Assembly: GCF_007748035.1 (NCBI RefSeq)
Contig: NZ_CP036278.1
Coordinates: 744,001-808,000 of the forward strand
DNA length: 64,000 bases
DNA from: Aeoliella mucimassa
GTDB lineage: Bacteria; Planctomycetota; Planctomycetia; Pirellulales; Lacipirellulaceae
Reading direction: 5' to 3'
Positions 52,374 to 61,886 of this stretch are shown here, piece by piece. Below the pieces are notes generated by a model. That model made no database searches, was not told the origin of the DNA, and saw only the letters and a program-made list of their open reading frames with translations. The number at the start of each line of letters is the position of its first letter. Position 1 is the first letter of the stretch. The position numbers and the translations under genes are program-made.

Positions 52374-53360
52374 CTACTCAGCGATGATGTCACCGCAGTC
52401 GCGGGTAAAGAGCGACACGAAGACGTCGGGGTCCATCGATTCTTCGTGGAAGTGAACTGAACCATCTCCGTAACCGAAGAAGCAGCCACTAACGTGGAAG
52501 CTGTAGATTTCTTCGTTGTTGTTGCAGTTCATCAGGCTGTTACCACAACGGTTGTGAACATCGTGCCAATTGTCGTACTTAGCCCAGCTGTGGCCACCTT
52601 GTGTTTCGTCGTGGCCAGTGCCATCCATGCGAGGATTGCCATTCACGTAGTAGATGGGACGACCGCCAGTTTCAAAGAACATGAACGTGTTCGACAGACC
52701 GTCGGTGGTGTCTTTCATCTTAGGCCGACGGATACCGCTCTTGCTGCGAACCGAGAGAACGCTCTGCCAGTTGCCGATTGCATTGGAACGGCTCTTGATC
52801 AAACGTTGCTGCACCAGTTCGTAAGCACCTGTGCCAGAGGCCAGGGCAATCTGTTCGCAAACGGTATAGTCAGTCGCACCAGTAGTCGGCTCGAATGTCG
52901 ACTCGCCTTCTTGCGATTCATCACGAGTGGTGTGAGGAACCGTGGGGCAGCGGAAGGTTGGAATCAGTGTTTGGCTGAGCTGAAAGTTCTTGCTGTTGTT
53001 TTGGTCTTCCCAGTCCCAGGTAAAATCCCATTCATCAGCGATGGCACCTTGTTCGACCTCGGCCAGAATGTACGACAGCACACTGTGTTGAGCGGTACGG
53101 GTTTGGCCACCATTGGTATAGGCCTGCGACCAGTGGGGAGGGGGGAGTTCTCGGCGGGAGTTCTCGTAGTTGAGAATGCCAAGACAGATCTGCTTCATGT
53201 TGCTCTGGCACGAAGTTCGACGGGCGGCTTCGCGGGCCGACTGAACTGCCGGGAGCAAAAGAGCGACCAAGATGCCAATGATGGCAATAACGACTAGCAG
53301 TTCCACCAAGGTGAAACCGCGGAAGGTTCGACGATTGCTGCTGTAAGCGGGCAACTGCAC
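52374..53360 (-). CDS. DUF1559 pseudopilin-like protein
   Basis: This 328-residue protein begins with a pilin-like leader and helix ([20 protein letters not shown] after RRTFR). The planctomycete DUF1559 body follows, with [20 protein letters not shown] and a C-terminal [16 protein letters not shown] (H-X8-GDGS). It starts with GTG 53360, and minus-strand AAGGA lies 8 bases upstream. It is second in the run PEP-CTERM (53488) - DUF1559 - lipoprotein (51881). A CCGGGG/CCCCGG hairpin at 53411-53438 lies before it and might attenuate read-through. Confidence 0.92.
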   Translation of the reverse strand: MQLPAYSSNRRTFRGFTLVELLVVIAIIGILVALLLPAVQSAREAARRTSCQSNMKQICLGILNYENSRRELPPPHWSQAYTNGGQTRTAQHSVLSYILAEVEQGAIADEWDFTWDWEDQNNSKNFQLSQTLIPTFRCPTVPHTTRDESQEGESTFEPTTGATDYTVCEQIALASGTGAYELVQQRLIKSRSNAIGNWQSVLSVRSKSGIRRPKMKDTTDGLSNTFMFFETGGRPIYYVNGNPRMDGTGHDETQGGHSWAKYDNWHDVHNRCGNSLMNCNNNEEIYSFHVSGCFFGYGDGSVHFHEESMDPDVFVSLFTRDCGDIIAE

Positions 53361-53487
53361 TAGATTGTTCCTTTACGCGGGCAGTAGTAGGAAGGGTGAG
53401 AAGAATGTGACCGGGGCGCTGCTGCCACTGCACCCCGGCCTCATTACTTCTCGATGTCTCTAGATGGTTCTAAAGACGTGTTGATAA

Positions 53488-55200
53488 CTAGCGGACGCGA
53501 CGGAAAGCCACCGCACCCAAAGCCAAGGCAACCAAAGCCAAGGCACTGGGTTCTGGAACTGATGCCAGAGCAGGGCTCACACCCGAGGTGTTGCCGAAGT
53601 TGGTTTTCCAGAGATCGTAGTCGGCCATGTCGACAATACCGGCGCTGGCACCATTCTCGTTGCCATTGCCATTCAGGCTATTGCTGCTACCGAGATTGTC
53701 ACGCCAGAGCGTGTAGTCCCCGAGATCGACGATACCATCGTCGTTGAAGTCGCCAGACAAACCAGGTTCGATGATGCTCGAAGGAGCCGAGACTACGACC
53801 AAGCGAGGACGAATGGTCAGGTCAGTGTCGCCATTGAAAGCAATCTGCCAGCCATCGGTAGTATTGGAAGTCACTGCGAGACCGTAGTCAGCACCACCCA
53901 GTGGGTTGCCGGCACGAGCCGCTTCAAGGTAGCTGGTCACGTCGAACCAAACTTCCGTGCCGGTGACTACACCGACCATGCTGTCGAGTACTTCACCAAC
54001 GTCGCCGTCGGATTGTTGCAGGCCAGCGATGTCGCCAAATTCGGAGTGCAGCGGCAGGTCGGTGGTGTTCCAGTCGCGGTAAAGAGGTTGAATCTTGTAC
54101 GAATCAGTCGCAGGGCTGTCGGTGCTCGAAGTGTGAGTGGTTAGCACTACGTAAGCCTTACCAACTGGCACGTCAGCGGGAGCTTGGCCAGCACCGTTGC
54201 CGAACACGTTATCAAACTTGATCAAACCAAATACGTCGCGCGAGCCAACGGTTCCGATTGGATTCAGATTGCCATTCGAGTCATAAGGCGAGAGAGCAGG
54301 GCCATCAAGGAATCCACCAGCGGTAATGGTAGAACCATCGTACGAAACGTCGTCGGGTTGATCACCGTTGATGGGGTCGATGATCACGGGATTCGCATCG
54401 ATGCTTGGCGATGGAGCAGCAATTGATCCGCTGTCCACGAGTACCATGCTGTTGCCAGTGTAACCATTGACGCCTTCCTGGAAGACGTTTACTTCCGCTT
54501 CGGCGGCAGTCGTATAAGTGATTTCGAGCTTCGGACGGCGAGTCGAGTCGCTAAAGCTGGTGCTGTTAACGCTCCAACCGTCAGTCGTGTGACCACCATG
54601 GCCAGCTTGGATGACCAGACCGTTGTTGGCCAGGTTTCCGCTCGACCAGTCTTGAACCAGCGAGGTCACGTCGAACGACGAAACATTACCCGAACGAGTG
54701 GGGCCAACGCCATCGACGGGGCGAGTCGAGGTTCCCGATTCCCACCAAGCACCAAGGCCACCAGCGTAGTCGTTGTAAGTCGTGGTAGTGGTGAAGGGGC
54801 TCGTCAAACCGGCAACGAAGAAGTTGCCACCGGTGCGGGCGTTGCCTTCGCCCGAGGTCACGACACTGAACTTGGCGTCGAGAATGGTTGCTCCCATGGG
54901 GATTTGATTGGCGCCGTTGCCGAAAATGCTGTTGAACTGATAAAGCGCGTTGCGGTCGGGCGAACCACCATCGAGGAAGTAGTTCTGTACTTCCGAACCG
55001 ACTCGTTCAATATTGGGATTGGGCAGTCCGGTGCCAGCATCGATACCATCCGAGGCGATCACTTTGTCGATCGAGCCGGTGTAGCCATTGATGCCGTTTT
55101 GGAAACTTACCGTTGTCTGGGCAGTGGCCACGCTCGCCATCAGGCAAGCCGACGCTGCGAGCAGCGTGCGAGTGGCTCGAATTCGGAACAGCTTCGCCAT
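53488..55200 (-). CDS. DNRLRE-type surface protein with dockerin and PEP-CTERM
   Basis: This 570-residue exported protein has a signal peptide (residues 1 to about 27, ending ASVATAQ). Two related beta-sandwich modules of the DNRLRE kind follow (repeated VSFQNGINGYTGS and VFQEGVNGYTGN, each with YQFNSIFGNGANQIP- or IKFDNVFGNGAGQAP-type centres). A dockerin-like pair of Ca loops (DFNDDGIVDLGDYTLW and AGIVDMADYDLW) comes next, and the end is VPEPSALALVALALGAVAFR. AAGGAG upstream supports ATG 55200. It is likely sorted to the cell surface by an exosortase encoded elsewhere. Confidence 0.87.
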   Translation of the reverse strand: MAKLFRIRATRTLLAASACLMASVATAQTTVSFQNGINGYTGSIDKVIASDGIDAGTGLPNPNIERVGSEVQNYFLDGGSPDRNALYQFNSIFGNGANQIPMGATILDAKFSVVTSGEGNARTGGNFFVAGLTSPFTTTTTYNDYAGGLGAWWESGTSTRPVDGVGPTRSGNVSSFDVTSLVQDWSSGNLANNGLVIQAGHGGHTTDGWSVNSTSFSDSTRRPKLEITYTTAAEAEVNVFQEGVNGYTGNSMVLVDSGSIAAPSPSIDANPVIIDPINGDQPDDVSYDGSTITAGGFLDGPALSPYDSNGNLNPIGTVGSRDVFGLIKFDNVFGNGAGQAPADVPVGKAYVVLTTHTSSTDSPATDSYKIQPLYRDWNTTDLPLHSEFGDIAGLQQSDGDVGEVLDSMVGVVTGTEVWFDVTSYLEAARAGNPLGGADYGLAVTSNTTDGWQIAFNGDTDLTIRPRLVVVSAPSSIIEPGLSGDFNDDGIVDLGDYTLWRDNLGSSNSLNGNGNENGASAGIVDMADYDLWKTNFGNTSGVSPALASVPEPSALALVALALGAVAFRRVR

Positions 55201-55474
55201 CGTGTTCTCCTTGCTAGGTGTCTCAGAGTCTGCCGTACCATGTTGCAATTTCTAGGGCGGTACGAAGCGGGCATTAAACTGCTCGTATGTGAAGAAACGG
55301 CGAAGGTAGCTCGTAGGTTTCAGTTATGGTTCTGTTAACAATCTGTGAAGTAGTGGTGTCCGCAAGTGGAAAGCGAACTGCGTGTTGCGCAGCACAAACT
55401 TGTGCTTGCGCACCGACATGCATAAACGTCGGGCAATAGTGAATGGCTACAACTAGACAGCGATGTCGCGAATG

Positions 55475-56713
55475 CTATGCGTTACGCTTACGTAAGAGCA
55501 TGCCAAGAGCGAGGACCACCAAGAAAAGTGAGGATGGTTCGGGAACCATCAACGCATGATGCGTGAGTGTGACTTGGTAAAGCTGCGGGGATTGGCGTGT
55601 TCCGCGAACTTCGATGTAGTAGTCTGCTGATTCCGATACGGCGTAGTCGTTGAGTTGCTCGGGCGAGCCGTGTAGAAACTCATCGATGGTTAGCAAGCGA
55701 GTCCCCTGACCGTCGTACAGCGAGAACGACAGATTCGAAGCCGCGATGGGGAACGTTTCGGCTTGCGAGTTGCTTTCGGTGCCTTGGAAGTAAGACTCGC
55801 CGAGGGGGGTAAGCAGCAGATCGAAGGTGCCTGGCTGCTCGACGCTGAAGTGGTAGAAATCGCGGTCGCTACTATTCGAGATGCTCACAAAGTCGGTCTC
55901 GTCGATCTCAATCGACAAGCCAGTCGTCGCATGGTCGCCAATCGAAATGCGGGTACCCGACGCGAGGGTGCCGAGCGACGTAGCGGCTGAAAGCGTGTCG
56001 TTGCCGAGCCCATTGTTCGTCCGCTCATTGTGATCGCCATAGTAATAGTGCAGCGCGCGAATGTCGTCGAACTGAGGGCCATCGATCGTCAGGTCGAGTT
56101 CCGACTCCATTAAGAAGTGGGCATCGCTTGAGTAGACGTGCCCAAAACCGAGAGCGTGGCCGATTTCGTGGGTCAGCACGTTGCGGAATCGTAAGTAGTT
56201 ATCCGCTGGATCGAGCAAGTAGCCACCGCCGAGCGTGTCGATCAGGATATCGCCCCCTTGGGGATACTGGCTGGTGCCAAGGGTGCCGCGAGGGCCATCC
56301 ATATCGACTCCTCCCAGGCGGATGTCGCCGCGCTGGCCAAGTTGGCCTCTGAGTGAGCCAAAGGTCGTACCATCGTCGACAGATTCGTAGACCAGGTTGG
56401 CTCCACCGAGTTCGGCCCAGCGGTCGAAGGTAGAAGATACTAGCGGAAACCACGCCCGCTGTTCGTAGTCGGTGTCGCTGGTGGTAATGCCGAACAGAGT
56501 GTCGAACATGCCGACCAGCTCGCTGGTTTGGCCGTCGCCCAGAGGAGTGCCGTCAGGCAGCAGGCTCCAGGTGATGGTTGCGGGTTTTCCCAGTGGAGTC
56601 TCCGCGTGCGAAGCGGTCTCGCCCCAGCGACTCACTGGCACAAAGCCCCACGCCGGCGGCGCAAGCAAGGCATAGCAGATCGCGATGCCAAGGGTGCGGG
56701 CGAGGGGATGCAT
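55475..56713 (-). CDS. Matrixin-type zinc metalloprotease with PEP-CTERM
   Basis: This 412-residue secreted protease has a signal peptide (residues 1 to about 24), then an M10A catalytic domain with the zinc motif HEIGHALGFGH (182-192) and Met-turn Met202 in FLMES. A beta-rich C-terminal domain follows (about 225-385), and the end is VPEPSSLFLVVLALGMLLRK. No obvious Cys-switch prodomain is present, so activation may differ from animal MMPs. ATG 56713 is at the signal-peptide start; the earlier open frame lacks one. It probably degrades or remodels surface proteins. Confidence 0.88.
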   Translation of the reverse strand: MHPLARTLGIAICYALLAPPAWGFVPVSRWGETASHAETPLGKPATITWSLLPDGTPLGDGQTSELVGMFDTLFGITTSDTDYEQRAWFPLVSSTFDRWAELGGANLVYESVDDGTTFGSLRGQLGQRGDIRLGGVDMDGPRGTLGTSQYPQGGDILIDTLGGGYLLDPADNYLRFRNVLTHEIGHALGFGHVYSSDAHFLMESELDLTIDGPQFDDIRALHYYYGDHNERTNNGLGNDTLSAATSLGTLASGTRISIGDHATTGLSIEIDETDFVSISNSSDRDFYHFSVEQPGTFDLLLTPLGESYFQGTESNSQAETFPIAASNLSFSLYDGQGTRLLTIDEFLHGSPEQLNDYAVSESADYYIEVRGTRQSPQLYQVTLTHHALMVPEPSSLFLVVLALGMLLRKRNA

Positions 56714-56949
56714 GATGGGTGGTGGGACGATCAAAGGGGCAAGCAAGGTCGCAGCCGGTCTGGCGACCGATTGTTCCAATCAGAATGGTCACTGCGATTG
56801 TTTCGGTCAAGCGATTGCTCGGGATTGGTCGGCGGGAGCAGGCAGGCCGAGAACGATCTCACCTTACTAATGCCGGTATTCCGTAATGTGTGCTACACTT
56901 GCGACTCAAGGATGAGCTGGACCGTCGGTTCCTTTAGGTGTGAATACTC

Positions 56950-58281
56950 ATGCGACGTACTACAAAATCCACTTTTCTCCTCTCCATGGTTCTCGCCTTG
57001 TTGGTGTCCCCATTAAGCGGGTGCCGCAAGAATAAGTACATCGCACCCCCTCCGCCGGAGGTCGACGTCGCTACTCCGGTAGTGCAGGAAATCCGTCGCG
57101 AGCTGGAATTCACCGGTTCGACCACTTCGTTTAAGACGGTCAAGATCGAAGCCCGTGTGAAGGGATTCCTGGAGGAGATCCGGTTCCAGGAGGGATCGAA
57201 TCAGATCAAAAAAGACGATGTGCTGTACATCATCGATCAGGAACCGTTCAAGGTAAAAGTGCAGCAGGCGCAAGCGGCGCTCAAGGTGGCCGAGGCCATG
57301 CAGAGCGATGCCGATGCCCAGATGGCCAGCGCTAAGGCCGAGCAGAAGAACGCCCAAACGCAACTCGCCCGCAGCCGCGCTGCTGGCGGTGCGGTGACGG
57401 AAGCCGAAATCGACGAGCAGGTTGCCGCGGTCGGCATTGCCGACGCCAAGATCAGTGCGGCCGAGGCCGCCCGCGCGTCGGCCGACTCGCAGCATACCGC
57501 TGCCGAAGCCGCGCTGGCCGAGGCCGAGCTCGATCTCGAGTACACCACCGTGCGTTCGCCGATCGATGGTAGGATCACCGAAACGCTGGTCGATGTCGGC
57601 AATCTGGTGGGAGCCAACGAAGCCACGCACCTGGCGACCATTGTGCAGAACAATCCGTTGTACGTTTACTTTAATATTAGCGAGTCCGACATCCTGCAAT
57701 GGCTCGAATGGCAACGACAGGGACTCGTAGCCCATCGACCCGAAGAGATGGACGAGCGGAAAACACCAATCAAATTGGCCTTGGCCGACGAAGACGATTT
57801 TCCCCACGAGGGATACGTCGACTACGCCGATCCGGTGATTGATCAAAGTAGTGGAACCTTGCGCGTGAGGGCGGTGTTCAAGAACGACGACAACGCGATT
57901 CCCGCGGGCGCGTTCGTACGGATTCGAGTGCCGCTGTTCCCCGAACAGGCGATGTTGGTCGACGACCCCGCGGTGGCCCGCGATCAAGCAGGGCCTTATG
58001 TGCTGGTGGTCGGCGAAGACAACAAGGTGGAGCGGCGTAGCGTGAAAGTCGGCGATCGCTACCAAGGCATGCGAGTCATCTACGATGGACTGTCGACCGA
58101 CGATCGCATCGTGGTGAACGGATTGCAGTACGCACGCCCAGGGCGCGAAGTGGCTCCGCAACTCACCGAGATGCAGCAGCCCAAGCCAGCAGCGGCGGCC
58201 GCAGCCACGGCAGACGACTCCTCTACTACCGAGGAGCAAACGCCGGAGTCTACTGAGTCCTCTTCCTCCGACAACGAGTAG
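56950..58281 (+). CDS. RND efflux periplasmic adaptor
   Basis: This 443-residue membrane-fusion lipoprotein has a lipobox near LVSPLSGC. A lipoyl-like half follows (VEFTGSTTSFKTVKIEARV-type region), then a long alpha-hairpin rich in Ala and Glu (about 100-195), the second lipoyl half (LEYTTVRSPIDGRITETLVD), a beta-barrel and an acidic, Ser/Thr-rich tail (about 405-443) that is unusual for the family. It joins the RND pump to an outer-membrane channel. The pump gene follows 12 bases later, so the two form an operon. Confidence 0.93.
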   Translation: MRRTTKSTFLLSMVLALLVSPLSGCRKNKYIAPPPPEVDVATPVVQEIRRELEFTGSTTSFKTVKIEARVKGFLEEIRFQEGSNQIKKDDVLYIIDQEPFKVKVQQAQAALKVAEAMQSDADAQMASAKAEQKNAQTQLARSRAAGGAVTEAEIDEQVAAVGIADAKISAAEAARASADSQHTAAEAALAEAELDLEYTTVRSPIDGRITETLVDVGNLVGANEATHLATIVQNNPLYVYFNISESDILQWLEWQRQGLVAHRPEEMDERKTPIKLALADEDDFPHEGYVDYADPVIDQSSGTLRVRAVFKNDDNAIPAGAFVRIRVPLFPEQAMLVDDPAVARDQAGPYVLVVGEDNKVERRSVKVGDRYQGMRVIYDGLSTDDRIVVNGLQYARPGREVAPQLTEMQQPKPAAAAAATADDSSTTEEQTPESTESSSSDNE

Positions 58282-58293
58282 GCGCTACGCATC

Positions 58294-61200
58294 ATGTTTT
58301 CACGCTTCTTTATCGATCGACCGATTTTCGCTACCGTGCTGGCGATCATCATCGTGCTCGTCGGGGCCGTGATGGTGTGGAGCCTGCCGGTGGCGCGGTA
58401 CCCGCAGATTTCGCCGCCGACCATTTCGGTATCGGCGGTCTATCCCGGGGCGAACTCCAAGGTGGTTGCCGAGACCGTCGGCACGCCGATTGAGCAAGAG
58501 GTCAATGGCGTCGAAGGCATGCTCTACATGCAGTCGACCTCGGCCAGCGATGGTTCCTACAACCTGACCGTGACCTTCGACATTGGCACCGATCTCGATA
58601 TCGCCTCGGTGATGGTGCAAAACCGAGTCGCGATTGCCGAGCCACGGTTGCCGACCGAAGTGACCCAGCAGGGTATTACGACCAAGAAAAAGTCGACGAG
58701 CATCACTATGGTGCTCACGATCACCAGCGATGTTGAGGAGTACGATACCCTGTTCATGGGTAACTACGCCTTGCGGAATGTCAAAGACGAACTCGCCCGC
58801 TTGCCTGGGGTGGGCGAAGTGGTGGTGTTCGGTGGTGCCGACTACAGCATGCGTGTGTGGCTCGACCCGGCGAAACTCAAGGCCCGTAACCTGACCACGA
58901 ACGACGTGGTCGCGGCCATTCGCGAACAAAACGTGCAGGTCGCCGCGGGGCAGATTGGCCAACCACCGGTGCCAGACGGGCAGACGTATCAGCTCAATAT
59001 CAACACGCTGGGACGGTTGAGCGATGTGGTGCAGTTTGAAGACTTGATTGTCAAAGCCGACGACAAGGGAGGCTTCACCCGCGTGAAGGATGTCGCCCGC
59101 GTTGAGCTTGGCGGCAAAGACTACAATCTGGCTTCGAGCGACTCGGGCAAGCCTGCAGTCGCCATCCTGGTGTATCAGTTGCCTGGAGCGAACGCCCTGG
59201 ACGTTGCCAGCAGCGTGAAAGCCAAGATAAAGGAACTCGAGCAGCAGTTCCCACAGGGGATGAAGACCAATGTGTCGCTCGATACCACCGAGTTCGTCAA
59301 CGCGGCCATCAAGGAAGTGGAAGTTACCCTGTACCAGGCGGTGCTGCTAGTGGTGCTGGTAATCTTTGTGTTCCTGCAAGACTGGCGGGCGACGCTCGTC
59401 CCCGCGGTGACCATTCCCGTGTCGCTGGTGGGTACGTTTGCGGTGATGGCCGCTTGTGGCTATTCGATCAACCTGATCACTTTGTTCGGGTTGGTGCTGG
59501 CCATCGGCATCGTAGTAGACGACGCAATCGTGGTGGTCGAAAACACGATGCGACACATTTCGGCAGGGCAGTCGAGCCGCGATGCGGCCGTGCTGGCCAT
59601 GCAAGAGGTCTCGGGCCCGGTGGTCGCAACCACGCTGGTGCTGCTGGCGGTGTTCATTCCCACTGCTTTCCTCGGCGGGATTACCGGCCAGCTCTATAGG
59701 CAGTTTGCGATTACCATTTCGGCGGCCACGGTGCTGAGTTCGATCAACGCACTCACCTTGAGCCCAGCGGTCTGTGCGCTGATCTTGCGACCTGAAACCG
59801 AGGTGCGTAAAGGCCTCGTCTATCGCACTTTGCGACCTTTGTTTGCTGGCTTCGACTTTGGCTACAACAAGACCGAGAAGGTCTACACCGGAGTGGTGTC
59901 GGCCATGACTCGTCGCGTGCTGATTGGTCTACTGTTGTTCGTTGGGCTGGGAGTGGTGACCGGTTGGTCGTACTTGCAGCTCCCTTCGGGTTTCCTGCCG
60001 GTTGAGGATCAAGGTTACTTGATGTGTAACGTGCAGCTGCCCGATGGTGCATCGCTGCAGCGTACCGAAGCCGTGGTGCATGAGATCGACGAGGTCATGG
60101 AAGGGATGCGCGACGAGTACGGCATCCGCAGTTGGACTGGCATCGCCGGCTACTCGCTGATCGATGGCACCAACACCTCGAACGGGGCGGCCGTGTTTAT
60201 CTCGCTGAAACCGTGGGACGAACGCACGACGCGTAGTTCGAGCATGCCTGGCATCATTGCGACGCTGCGGAAACGACTGAACGCCATCAAGGAGGCACGC
60301 TCCGTGGCGTTCCCACCGCCGGCGATCGAGGGGCTCGGCGTCTCGGCGGGCTTCGAGATGCGCTTGCAGGGCAAAGGGGACATGAGCCTCCAAAACCTCG
60401 GCAAGATCGCCGAGGAGGTCGTGAGCGACGCCAACTCGCAAGCGATCGTGCAAAACGCGAATACTACTTTCCGAGCAGACGTGATGCAGCTGTTTGCCGA
60501 CATCGATCGCGACAAGGTAAAGCGGCTGAGCATTCTGCTCGACGATGTGTTCGCCACGTTGCAGGCGTACCTGGGTTCGGCCTACGTGAACGACTTCAAC
60601 AAGTTTGGCCGCACGTATCAGGTGAAGGTGCAGGCCGATTCGAAGTTCCGTACCAAGCCCGAAGATATCAAGCAACTCGACGTGCGGAACTTGAAGGGCG
60701 AGATGGTGCCGGTGAGCACGTTCGTAAAAGTCGAAGAGATCACCGGCCCGCAAACCATCATGCGTTACAACATGTTCCCGGCCGCAGCCATCTCGGGCGA
60801 GGCGGCCGACGGATTCAGTTCGGGCCAGGCGCTCGATCTGATGGAGCAGTTGGTGACCGACAAATCGCAAGGCGACCTGGGGTACGAGTGGACTGGCATG
60901 TCGTACCAGGAGAAGCAGGTCGGCTCCGAGGCGGTGTTCATCTTCTTATTTGCCATTCTGTGCGTGTTCCTGGTGCTCTCGGCCCAGTACGAAAGCTGGG
61001 CCAATCCTTTCGCGGTGGTGGCCGTGGTGCCGTTGGCCGTGCTGGGTGCGGTGGCCGCCGTGGCGATTCGCCAGATGGATAACAATGTCTACACGCAGAT
61101 CGGCCTAGTGCTGCTCGTCGCGATGGCCAGTAAGAACGCCATTCTGATCGTCGAGTTCGCCAGCCAGTTGCATCAAGAAGGTCGCGACAAGGTCGCAGCC

Positions 61201-61437
61201 GCCATCGAAGCGGCTCGGCTTCGCTTCCGCGCGATTTTGATGACCTCGTTCTCGTTCCTGTTGGGAGTCATCCCGCTGCTGATCGCCAGCGGTGCGGGGG
61301 CTGCCAGTCGGCAAGCAGTCGGCACCACCGTGTTCGGCGGCATGATCGCTGCCACGTTGTTCTCGGTGGTGTTCGTCCCATTGTTCTTCGTGGTCGTCAC
61401 TCGGCGGCGAAAACTATCCCATGACTCCGACCGCTAG
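58294..61437 (+). CDS. RND multidrug efflux pump (HAE1, AcrB/MexB type)
   Basis: This 1047-residue pump has the AcrB layout of two repeats with 12 transmembrane helices and two large periplasmic loops. It starts MFSRFFIDRPIFATVLAIII. Proton-relay acidic residues appear in GIVVDDAIVVVENTMR, and the second half has the matching ASKNAILIVEFASQL. It uses proton motive force to export drugs or other compounds. No TolC-like channel gene follows, so the third component must be encoded elsewhere. It is co-transcribed with the adaptor. Confidence 0.95.
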   Translation: MFSRFFIDRPIFATVLAIIIVLVGAVMVWSLPVARYPQISPPTISVSAVYPGANSKVVAETVGTPIEQEVNGVEGMLYMQSTSASDGSYNLTVTFDIGTDLDIASVMVQNRVAIAEPRLPTEVTQQGITTKKKSTSITMVLTITSDVEEYDTLFMGNYALRNVKDELARLPGVGEVVVFGGADYSMRVWLDPAKLKARNLTTNDVVAAIREQNVQVAAGQIGQPPVPDGQTYQLNINTLGRLSDVVQFEDLIVKADDKGGFTRVKDVARVELGGKDYNLASSDSGKPAVAILVYQLPGANALDVASSVKAKIKELEQQFPQGMKTNVSLDTTEFVNAAIKEVEVTLYQAVLLVVLVIFVFLQDWRATLVPAVTIPVSLVGTFAVMAACGYSINLITLFGLVLAIGIVVDDAIVVVENTMRHISAGQSSRDAAVLAMQEVSGPVVATTLVLLAVFIPTAFLGGITGQLYRQFAITISAATVLSSINALTLSPAVCALILRPETEVRKGLVYRTLRPLFAGFDFGYNKTEKVYTGVVSAMTRRVLIGLLLFVGLGVVTGWSYLQLPSGFLPVEDQGYLMCNVQLPDGASLQRTEAVVHEIDEVMEGMRDEYGIRSWTGIAGYSLIDGTNTSNGAAVFISLKPWDERTTRSSSMPGIIATLRKRLNAIKEARSVAFPPPAIEGLGVSAGFEMRLQGKGDMSLQNLGKIAEEVVSDANSQAIVQNANTTFRADVMQLFADIDRDKVKRLSILLDDVFATLQAYLGSAYVNDFNKFGRTYQVKVQADSKFRTKPEDIKQLDVRNLKGEMVPVSTFVKVEEITGPQTIMRYNMFPAAAISGEAADGFSSGQALDLMEQLVTDKSQGDLGYEWTGMSYQEKQVGSEAVFIFLFAILCVFLVLSAQYESWANPFAVVAVVPLAVLGAVAAVAIRQMDNNVYTQIGLVLLVAMASKNAILIVEFASQLHQEGRDKVAAAIEAARLRFRAILMTSFSFLLGVIPLLIASGAGAASRQAVGTTVFGGMIAATLFSVVFVPLFFVVVTRRRKLSHDSDR

Positions 61438-61886
61438 CATCGCGCCCTGATTGCGAGTCCCTGGGCGTGGGTGGCGAGTCGCCGAAACCAGCAGGCGAGC
61501 ATACAGTAGCCGAGTGATTCGGTTTTCAGCAGCAAGGGACTCGTGAAACTCGTGGAAGCGGCCGAGTGTGGCCAAGGCAGCCGGCAAGGTCGGCCGAGGT
61601 GGTCGATCCCCGATTTTCGGCAGGCTCGGCTGTCAAATCGCTCGGTAACCCCGTTTCAGCCTCCCGTTGGCAGCATGATTATTGCTCCTAACCTGTTCTG
61701 TGCGAACATGTTAAGTAGCAGCATGGCAATTGCTTCGGGGGCGACCTTTGTCGCCGGCCTATTGCGGGTTAAACTTTACTACTTGCGCGACTTAACCTGT
61801 TGCCGCCCAATAGTTTTCCGTCTGTCGCACCGCGGGTGCCGACAAGAGGACTTTCTACCCATACTAGCTTTCGATTCGTTTAACTC
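61438..61886. other. Intergenic region upstream of lpdA, no gene seen
   Basis: These 449 bases separate the RND pump and lpdA. A small inverted repeat lies at 61689-61713 (listed separately). I see no other gene-like or RNA-like signal. Confidence 0.5.
61689..61713. promoter_or_regulatory. Inverted repeat, possible operator upstream of lpdA
   Basis: TAACCTGTTC (61689-61698) and GAACATGTTA (61704-61713) form a 10-base inverted repeat with one mismatch and a five-base centre. It lies about 175 bases before the lpdA start. A regulator cannot be named from sequence. Confidence 0.35.
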
